From assembly GCA_021813405.1 (NCBI GenBank), contig JAKAKS010000045.1, positions 1-47,156 of the forward strand: a DNA stretch of 47,156 bases, read 5' to 3'. Positions 41,878-47,156 of this stretch are shown piece by piece. The notes below the pieces were generated by a model. It was not told the DNA's origin and ran no database searches. It saw only the letters and a program-made list of their open reading frames with translations. How positions within the stretch are numbered: position 1 is the stretch's first letter; the number at the start of each line of letters is the position of its first letter. Made by a program: the position numbers and the translations under genes. Source of the stretch: Nitrospirota bacterium (GTDB lineage: Bacteria > Nitrospirota > Thermodesulfovibrionia > Thermodesulfovibrionales > JdFR-88).

Positions 41878-42860
41878 TTAAGGCACCGCGTGGCCTCAAG
41901 GGCCAGGTCGCGCCTGTATTGGCGCCCAAGGTAGTTGTTCCTTGCAATCCGGAACTCTGCCAATGCCATATAGAGCGGGTTTTTCATCGTTACGCTCCGG
42001 AACGCGGCCCTTTTGCCCCTGCCTTCAGGGCCGCAGTAGCTTGAAAGGAAATGGCAGATGTAAGGCTCCGCCGCGTAAGGGTTGCCGGTCCTCCATAAAA
42101 AGGCGTGCTTCAGTTCCCCGCAAATCATGCCTGCGTCAAAGACGGCGTCCGCGTCCTTCATCCTCTCCAGGTCAATTGCCACAACGTCTCCATTCTCCGT
42201 GAACAGAAAATTAGTAGGTGTGGCGTCCCCGTGCACTATCGAGGCCCGGTCTGCGGAGAGCCGCGGCCTTTTCAGCCATTTTTCAACCAGCTTTAAAATG
42301 CCAAGCCTTTCCTTCTCCAATAAAACATTTTCAGCGGCCAGCTTTGAAAGCACCTTCTGATAATAAGCGAATACCGGTTCCAGGTCCACCCGTTTGCCGT
42401 TAAGAGTTCGCCTGTGCAGCGCAGAGAGAAACGAGGCCAGCCTGGAGAGAGTTTTTTTCAGCGGTCCGGGGTTCTTTTCATAGACGGCCTTTTTTATGAA
42501 ATGGTCCAGGTTCTTGCCGCTTATGAACTCCTCCACAAGCGCAAGCCCTATCCTTTCGCTTCTGCTTATTGGGCGCACAACGTAATGCGGCGAGGCATCA
42601 AACCCGTAGCGGCGCACCTTATGGAGTTTTTCGAATTCGCTTTTTATCCGCAGCGCACGCGCGGGCTTGGGGTCGTCAGGCAAAAAGAATTTGCCTATTA
42701 TGGCCATGCGGGATTTTTCCTCCGTGTACTTGTACACCCGTCGCTTGGATATGAGGTCCACGTGAAATACCGGGTCCTTCACCGAAGGGCACACGTCCGT
42801 TTGGAGGATTTCATAGAGTGGGTCCGCCATGGAAAGCGTCCCCAGATAGCCGGGCTCCAT
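41859..42860 (-). CDS. Aminoglycoside-phosphotransferase-fold kinase
   Basis: A 333-aa protein with the APH/choline-kinase fold. The catalytic loop is IVHGDATPTNFLFTE (HGD-x4-N) and the metal-binding Asp is in VVAIDLERMKDAD. The N-terminal lobe has KRRVYKYTEEKSRMAIIGKFF. An ATG at 42830, with GGGGA 9 bp upstream, is an alternative start; the ATG at 42860 has no Shine-Dalgarno but a TACAAT box 7 bp upstream. It precedes the HAD gene. There is no reason to call it an antibiotic-resistance gene; glucan or sugar kinase-like roles are as likely given the nearby glycogen genes. Confidence 0.85.
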   Translation of the reverse strand: MEPGYLGTLSMADPLYEILQTDVCPSVKDPVFHVDLISKRRVYKYTEEKSRMAIIGKFFLPDDPKPARALRIKSEFEKLHKVRRYGFDASPHYVVRPISRSERIGLALVEEFISGKNLDHFIKKAVYEKNPGPLKKTLSRLASFLSALHRRTLNGKRVDLEPVFAYYQKVLSKLAAENVLLEKERLGILKLVEKWLKRPRLSADRASIVHGDATPTNFLFTENGDVVAIDLERMKDADAVFDAGMICGELKHAFLWRTGNPYAAEPYICHFLSSYCGPEGRGKRAAFRSVTMKNPLYMALAEFRIARNNYLGRQYRRDLALEATRCLKWGLRV

Positions 42861-42937
42861 TTATCAGATTGTAGCACCGAAAATGCCGCCTCCAAAATTC
42901 CGGTGGTTTTTACCGGGCCGCCTTTCCGGAATTTGGT

Positions 42938-42943
42938 TATAAT
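42938..42943 (+). promoter_or_regulatory. TATAAT -10 box of the small unit upstream of glgP
   Basis: An exact TATAAT. The start site would be near 42950, giving a ~33-nt leader with GGAGGG before the ATG at 42983. The -35 region is weak. Confidence 0.45.
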
Positions 42944-42982
42944 TCCGCAGCTTGCAAAAAATCTGATGGAGGGATTGGATTG

Positions 42983-43111
42983 ATGCAAAAGTTAGCGGGG
43001 CTGCTTGGTGTTTTCCTGAAATGGGCATTATCGGTAAATGTTATAGGAGGTTGCGCCCGATACAGGATTCCAGGATGTTGTGACCTGCCTGGCTCCGGCT
43101 TTCGTGCTTAA
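42983..43111 (+). CDS. Candidate 42-aa small protein or leader peptide
   Basis: The ATG at 42983 has GGAGGG (42968-42973) 9 bp upstream and a TATAAT box 39 bp upstream. The product starts MQKLAGLLGVFLKWALSVNV and ends IGGCARYRIPGCCDLPGSGFRA. The first ~23 residues are hydrophobic with one Lys, and IGGC resembles a lipobox, so it could be a very small lipoprotein or membrane peptide. Three cysteines are near the C-terminus. No family is recognised. The hairpin-rich stretch and terminator that follow mean it could instead be the leader of a structured RNA. It is too short to be sure it is translated. Confidence 0.4.
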   Translation: MQKLAGLLGVFLKWALSVNVIGGCARYRIPGCCDLPGSGFRA

Positions 43112-43219
43112 GCAGGCCTTATACACAGACAGGATGGGGAACAACTTGCTATTACGTTGTCACGGCGGTAGACGCCGGAGGTGAACCGGGAGCGCCTTGT
43201 CAAATGTGTGCAGTCCCGA
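43112..43219 (+). ncRNA. Candidate structured RNA segment before the terminator
   Basis: Several short hairpins follow one another: CCTGC/GCAGG around 43085-43117, ACAAC/GTTGT around 43145-43165, CGGCG/CGCCG around 43168-43183 and CCGG/CCGG just after. They lead directly into the terminator at 43220. I compared it by eye with cobalamin, TPP, GEMM, SAM, glycine and 6S motifs and saw no match. Confidence 0.3.
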
Positions 43220-43248
43220 GTGCAGCAATAACTCTGCTACACATTTTT
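43220..43248 (+). terminator. Intrinsic terminator upstream of glgP
   Basis: GTGCAGCA (43220-43227) pairs with TGCTACAC (43235-43242) with one mismatch and a 7-nt loop, followed by ATTTTTAATTCTT. It would end the small unit before glgP and separates it from the 46-bp element. Confidence 0.65.
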
Positions 43249-43256
43249 AATTCTTG

Positions 43257-43302
43257 CCCCATGACATCAACTTCATGACATATGTCATATAGACTATGTC
43301 AT
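43257..43302 (+). repeat. Copy B of the 46-bp four-heptamer element
   Basis: Four heptamers are placed symmetrically: ATGACAT (43261-43267), ATGACAT (43275-43281), ATGTCAT (43282-43288) and ATGTCAT (43296-43302). The two inner ones form the perfect 14-bp palindrome ATGACATATGTCAT; each outer one is 7 bp away. Together with the leading CCCC the sequence matches 4141-4096 (minus strand) at 40 of 46 positions. It lies about 225 bp upstream of glgP. Confidence 0.8.
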
Positions 43303-43407
43303 GGCCGTCCGTGTTTCAATGTATGCGGCGGAGAGGGAAAATTCAAGAGAATAAAAGAGGAATGGAGGATTGAACAGACTGAACAGAAAAAACGCAACAA
43401 AACCCTT

Positions 43408-43432
43408 TAAAATCAATAGATTGCAGATTTTA
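43408..43432. repeat. AT-rich inverted repeat upstream of glgP
   Basis: TAAAATC (43408-43414) and GATTTTA (43426-43432) form a perfect 7-bp inverted repeat with an 11-bp centre, in the likely glgP promoter region. Possible operator; no regulator can be named. Confidence 0.45.
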
Positions 43433-43527
43433 ATTTGAACATATAAAAAAAGGGCTGTAAAAGACCCGCCCCCCTATCGCCAACCTCGCTGTATTGCGCT
43501 AGAATGTAGCGTTAAGGAGAAACACAT

Positions 43528-45717
43528 TTGGCCGACGGACTTCAGCAGAAACTTCCACCGCAGGTGCCGGAGCAAATCTCCGGGCTTGTGGACCTGGCGT
43601 TTAATCTCTGGTGGAGCTGGCACCCCTCGGCGCGCATGCTGTTTAAGATGCTTAACCGCGCGGCCTGGAAGCTCTCCGGCCATAACCCTGTGCGCATGCT
43701 CCACGAAATTGACAAGGAAACTTACGAAAAAGCCCTTGCCGACCCCGCTTTTTTGAGGCACTACGAGTCCGTAATAACCCGCTTCCGCACGGAAGTGGAA
43801 GACGGCCAGCACTGGTTTGCCGAAAACGTAACCGGCGCCCAGGCAAACCCAATCGCTTTTTTTTCGGCGGAGTTCGGCCTGCACCGCTCACTTCCGTTCT
43901 ACGCAGGCGGGCTTGGCTTTCTGGCGGGCGATTTCATCAAGCAGGCAAGCGACCTTGCGTTCCCCATGGTGGGGGTGGGCTTCATGTACCCTGAAGGCTA
44001 TCTGCGGCAGAGGATAACAGCCTCCGGAATGCAGCAGGACGAGGACGAGCCGCTGGACCGCGCCAATGCCGCCATCTCCAGGGTAATGGACGGCAACGGC
44101 ATTCCATTGCTCGTGAAAGTCCCGTTTGTGGAGCCACCTATATATATCGGGATATGGAAGGTGCAGGCGGGGAAGGTGCCCGTTTACCTTCTGGATACAG
44201 ACATAGACCAGAACGACCCCTGGAACAGAAAGATATCTTCCCACCTTTATATCGGGGATGTGGAGCAGAGGCTCCGGCAGGAGATTGTGCTTGGGCTTGG
44301 CGGCTCTGAAGCCCTGGATGCCCTGGGCATAACGCATTCCGTGCTCCATTTAAACGAAGGCCATCCGGCGTTTGCGATACTGGAGAAGATAAGGGACAAG
44401 GTGGCCGCCGGGGCGGATTTTGAAAAGGCCCTCGAGGAAACGGCAAACACAACCGTTTTTACCACGCACACCCCCGTTGCGGCCGGAACGGACGTGTTCC
44501 CGTTTGAGCTGATGGAAAAATATTTTACTTCCTGCTGGCCGGAACTGGGATGCAGCAGGGAGAGGTTTTTCTCGCTGGGCATCAATCCGGAGGCGCCCAG
44601 GGCCGGGTTCAACATGACCGTGTTCGCACTCAGGTGCTCCAGTTACAGAAACGGGGTAAGCAACAGGCACGGCCAGGTGGCCCGCAAGCTCTGGCACAGT
44701 CTCTGGCCGGACAGGGCGGAAAACGATGTGCCCATAGACCACGTTACAAACGGCGTGCACGTGCCTACATGGATAGAGCCGAAGATGGAGCGGCTGTTTA
44801 CAAAACACCTGGGGTACGACTGGCTCTCCCGGCATGACAGCCAGGGCATCTGGGAACTTGTGGACGACATACCGGATGTTGAACTGTGGAATACCCATTA
44901 CTGGCTGAAAATGAAACTTATCTTGAGGATACTTGAAAGGGGAAGGCAACGGTGGATAAATACCCAGCCGGACCCGCGCATAATACTGTCTTCCGGGGTG
45001 CTTCTGGACCCCAACACCCTTACCATCGGGTTTGCCAGGCGGTTTACCGCCTACAAGCGCGCCGGTCTTTTATTCCGGGACCCAGACAGGCTGAAGCGCA
45101 TCCTGAATGATAAATGGAGGCCGGTGCAGATAATATTTGCCGGCAAGGCCCATCCCAATGACAACGAAGGCAAAAGGATACTCCAGCAGATATTCACAGC
45201 CGCCGAGGACCCCTCCTTTGCCGGCAGGATAGCCTTTGTGGAGGATTATGACGAACAGCTGGCGCAATACCTTGTGCATGGCGTGGATGTTTGGCTGAAC
45301 ACACCCAGGCCGCCCATAGAGGCCTCCGGCACCAGCGGGATGAAGGCCGCCATAAACGGCGTGCCAAGCCTCAGCGTGGCGGACGGCTGGTGGATCGAAG
45401 GGTTTAACGGAAAAAACGGCTGGATATTTGGCGGCCCTGAAGATGCGGACATAAACAACTCGGACTCAAATGACGCAATGGACGCCCGCGATGCCGAAGC
45501 CCTGTATAAGATTTTAGAAGAACAGGTTGTCCCTCTCTTTTATAGCGTGGGCGATAACGGCATTCCGCACGGCTGGGTTGGCGTAATGAAGCAGGCCATA
45601 TCCGGCACGGCCGCCCGGTTCAGCGCCATGCGCATGGTGAAGCAGTACGCAAAAAAATTCTACCAGCCAGCCTTGAAATCCGCCGCTGCCCAACTGACTG
45701 AACGGGCCCCGGCCTAG
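43528..45717 (+). CDS. glgP: Alpha-glucan (glycogen/maltodextrin) phosphorylase, short type
   Basis: A 729-aa enzyme that releases glucose-1-phosphate from alpha-1,4-glucans using PLP. It belongs to the TIGR02094 group with an N-terminal DUF3417 segment ([15 protein letters not shown]). Landmarks are [47 protein letters not shown], and the PLP site [15 protein letters not shown] with the Schiff-base lysine K606. [14 protein letters not shown] and [12 protein letters not shown] are also typical. The start is TTG at 43528 with AAGGAG 8 bp upstream. It converges on the glycogen synthase gene with a 4-bp overlap, so synthesis and breakdown genes are adjacent. Confidence 0.95.
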   Translation: MADGLQQKLPPQVPEQISGLVDLAFNLWWSWHPSARMLFKMLNRAAWKLSGHNPVRMLHEIDKETYEKALADPAFLRHYESVITRFRTEVEDGQHWFAENVTGAQANPIAFFSAEFGLHRSLPFYAGGLGFLAGDFIKQASDLAFPMVGVGFMYPEGYLRQRITASGMQQDEDEPLDRANAAISRVMDGNGIPLLVKVPFVEPPIYIGIWKVQAGKVPVYLLDTDIDQNDPWNRKISSHLYIGDVEQRLRQEIVLGLGGSEALDALGITHSVLHLNEGHPAFAILEKIRDKVAAGADFEKALEETANTTVFTTHTPVAAGTDVFPFELMEKYFTSCWPELGCSRERFFSLGINPEAPRAGFNMTVFALRCSSYRNGVSNRHGQVARKLWHSLWPDRAENDVPIDHVTNGVHVPTWIEPKMERLFTKHLGYDWLSRHDSQGIWELVDDIPDVELWNTHYWLKMKLILRILERGRQRWINTQPDPRIILSSGVLLDPNTLTIGFARRFTAYKRAGLLFRDPDRLKRILNDKWRPVQIIFAGKAHPNDNEGKRILQQIFTAAEDPSFAGRIAFVEDYDEQLAQYLVHGVDVWLNTPRPPIEASGTSGMKAAINGVPSLSVADGWWIEGFNGKNGWIFGGPEDADINNSDSNDAMDARDAEALYKILEEQVVPLFYSVGDNGIPHGWVGVMKQAISGTAARFSAMRMVKQYAKKFYQPALKSAAAQLTERAPA

Positions 45718-46937
45718 CCGGCTTTAACCGCACTTACCTCCTCATAAAATTGTACTGTCTTCTCCGCAATGGCAGCCCAGCTGAAATCGCGCTGCACGCG
45801 CCTTCTGGCCGCAGCGCCCATTTTCTGCCGGAGCTCCGGGGCCTCAAACAGCCTGTTTACCGCCGCGGCAAACCGGCGGGGAAATTCTCCCCGCCCTGCG
45901 CCCGCCTCAAAATCCACCAGTATGCCGGTTGCGCCATCTTCCACCACCTCCGGTATCCCGCCCACGTTGGAAGCCACAACCGGTATGCCGCTGGCCATGG
46001 CCTCAAGGTTTATTATCCCGAACGGTTCGTATATGGAGGGGCACAGGAAGATGCAGGCGTTTGCGTACAGGGCCGCAAGGGCATCCCTGGGAACATGCTC
46101 TTTTATCCAGAAGACCTTATACCCTTCAGTCCGCAGGCGGTTTACAGACTGCGCAACATCGGCCTCCATGCCAGGAGACTCCGGGGCGGCGGCACAAAGC
46201 ACAACGGAGAGGGCCGTGTTGATATGTGGGACCGCCTCCAGCAGCAGTTCAATCCCTTTTTGCCGGGAAAGCCTGCCTATAAAGAGCGCATAGGGTTTTT
46301 CTATTTGCGAAAGACCGTGCCTGCGGAGCGTGCTGCCTTCCGGGTCGGCCCCCGGCGCAAACTCGTCCGTGTCTATGCCGTTATGGATTACCTTTATCTT
46401 GCCCTGCGGCACGCCCTGGAGCGCGGCAAGATCGGCGGCCATGGCCCCCGAAACCGCTATCACGCCGTCCGCGGCGGCATAGGAATTCTGCTCTATCCAC
46501 GCGCTTACGCTGTAGGCCGCCCCAAGCTGCTCCCCCTTCCATGGGCGGGACACCTCCAGGGAATGGGCCGTAAGCACCAGTGGTATGCCATAAAACTTTT
46601 TGGCCAGCACTCCGGCCATGTGCGCATACCACGTATGGCAATGGATGATATCGGCCTGGTTGGCCAGCCCGGCCATTTCCAGGTCCCTGGAAAGCGTATC
46701 CAGCATTGCCTTTATGGCCTGGCCCGGCGCTTTAAAATCGGGCCCGGCGCCAATGTATTGGACGCTGAGGCCCCCTTGCTTCAGCCGTTCAGGGTTTTTC
46801 CCCGGCGAAGAGGAGAAGCAGAACACCCGCACCTCATGCCCCAGTGCGGCAAGCGCCCTGGAGAGGTACTCAGCATGCACCCCGGCACCGCCGTAAACGA
46901 ATGGGGGATATTCGCGGGTAAGAAGGGCCACCCTCAT
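45714..46937 (-). CDS. glgA: GT4-type glycogen synthase (TIGR02149-like)
   Basis: A 407-aa GT-B glycosyltransferase. It starts MRVALLTREYPPFVYGGAGVHAEYLSRAL, where the YGGAGVH loop is diagnostic for the short GT4 'glycogen synthase' group seen in actinobacteria and many other phyla. The donor domain has ALFIGRLSRQKGIELLLEA and the EX7E block CPSIYEPFGIINLEAMASGIPVVAS. In actinobacteria the group makes maltose-1-phosphate from ADP-glucose (GlgM) rather than extending glycogen directly, so the exact activity is open. Pairing with glgP supports glycogen metabolism. A TAACAT box lies 6 bp upstream of the ATG and there is no Shine-Dalgarno. Confidence 0.88.
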   Translation of the reverse strand: MRVALLTREYPPFVYGGAGVHAEYLSRALAALGHEVRVFCFSSSPGKNPERLKQGGLSVQYIGAGPDFKAPGQAIKAMLDTLSRDLEMAGLANQADIIHCHTWYAHMAGVLAKKFYGIPLVLTAHSLEVSRPWKGEQLGAAYSVSAWIEQNSYAAADGVIAVSGAMAADLAALQGVPQGKIKVIHNGIDTDEFAPGADPEGSTLRRHGLSQIEKPYALFIGRLSRQKGIELLLEAVPHINTALSVVLCAAAPESPGMEADVAQSVNRLRTEGYKVFWIKEHVPRDALAALYANACIFLCPSIYEPFGIINLEAMASGIPVVASNVGGIPEVVEDGATGILVDFEAGAGRGEFPRRFAAAVNRLFEAPELRQKMGAAARRRVQRDFSWAAIAEKTVQFYEEVSAVKAG

Positions 46938-47131
46938 ACCCTGATGTTATCCCAGAAATGAAGGGCTGGAAACTGCCAGCGCGTCCGGGCAGGCGTTGCT
47001 ACTTGCCCCGATTTGCCTTTTATGCTAAAAGGAACTTGTTATTCGCATTTCCGGCTAAACCTCATTGAAATCCCCGGAGGGGAAATGATAATATTACTTT
47101 TCATTTTAATATTAAAGGAGTTTTCCCTTTA

Positions 47132-47156
47132 TTGGCTGAAGTCATCCCCTTCAGGG
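47132..47156 (+). CDS. Start of a DUF1015-like gene (3' partial)
   Basis: TTG at 47132 follows AAAGGAG (47114-47120) by 11 bp and reads MAEVIPFRG up to the window edge. That opening matches the typical N-terminus of DUF1015 proteins (MAxIxPFRGLRY). Only eight codons are visible, so the call rests on that match and the ribosome binding site. Confidence 0.5.

Larger units (their letters stand above)
42861..43527. other. 0.67 kb divergent intergenic region with a small transcription unit
   Basis: From left to right: a TACAAT box for the kinase gene (42868-42873, minus), a TATAAT box (42938-42943, plus), a 42-aa ORF, a hairpin-rich stretch, a terminator (43220-43248), copy B of the 46-bp element, a direct repeat TGAAC (43371-43384), an inverted repeat TAAAATC/GATTTTA (43408-43432) and the glgP ribosome binding site (AAGGAGA, 43514-43520). 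Confidence 0.6.

Noticed and set aside
41859-42860. Antibiotic-resistance aminoglycoside phosphotransferase
   Set aside because: Only the general APH fold motifs are seen; there is no match to a resistance subgroup and no mobile context.
43020-43250. Known riboswitch or 6S/SRP/tmRNA
   Set aside because: Fragments such as GACCTGCCTGG and GGAGCGCC resemble parts of cobalamin or glycine motifs, but the order and conserved cores are missing.

Overview
This 47 kb window looks like chromosomal DNA from a Gram-negative, probably anaerobic bacterium with moderately high GC. Lipoproteins, type IV pilins, a periplasmic c-type-heme sensor, a two-module acyl-CoA dehydratase activase, a NifA-like sigma-54 activator and many TTG/GTG starts fit Nitrospirota (Thermodesulfovibrionia-like) or a deltaproteobacterial relative. 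That placement is inferred from gene content, not from a marker gene. I see no insertion sequence, phage or CRISPR array. Coding density is high and no gene is clearly broken. The only partial genes are at the two window edges.

Layout. 1-8.9 kb: the 3' part of a TMTC-like membrane/TPR protein, a NifA-like sigma-54 activator, a small AT-hook protein, a 0.7 kb convergent gap, an HD-GYP receptor with a CxxCH heme motif, then der, a YihY-family gene and a 55-aa protein. 9-12.7 kb: a secreted protein with four InlB-type repeats and a seven-bladed propeller, then a promoter-led trio (DUF948, YtxH, DUF1992) and tRNA-Ser(CGA). 12.7-21.4 kb: tadA, UDP-glucose dehydrogenase, a co-oriented block (radical SAM/DUF2344, RNase G, larE, GlcF-like Fe-S protein), transaldolase, a strong terminator and tRNA-Ala(CGC). 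21.5-31.6 kb: a TlpA-like protein, a lipoprotein, then a surface block with two glycan-type membrane/transferase genes, DUF2723, three pilin-like genes and a second TMTC-like protein. 31.8-38.6 kb: a 1401-aa activase, a tiny bS22/mS38-like ribosomal protein, a DUF1460-like hydrolase paired with a Crp/Fnr regulator, and small unknowns. 38.6-47.2 kb: a paralogue of the 22.4 kb membrane protein, a HAD hydrolase and an APH-type kinase, an unusual 0.67 kb intergenic region, glgP converging on a glgA-like glycogen synthase, and the first codons of a DUF1015-like gene.

How genes work together. glgP and glgA form a glycogen degradation/synthesis pair. The pilin genes sit among GT-C-type membrane proteins, which suggests pilus assembly linked to surface glycosylation. 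The major pilin has a well-formed sigma-54 promoter with an upstream dyad, and the 18-bp core of that dyad recurs upstream of the third pilin gene. The most unexplained signal is a 46-bp element present twice (4096-4141 and 43257-43302), 40 of 46 positions identical. The second copy is a symmetric arrangement of four ATGACAT/ATGTCAT heptamers. Each copy lies beside a hairpin-forming stretch and a short ORF in the same relative orientation.
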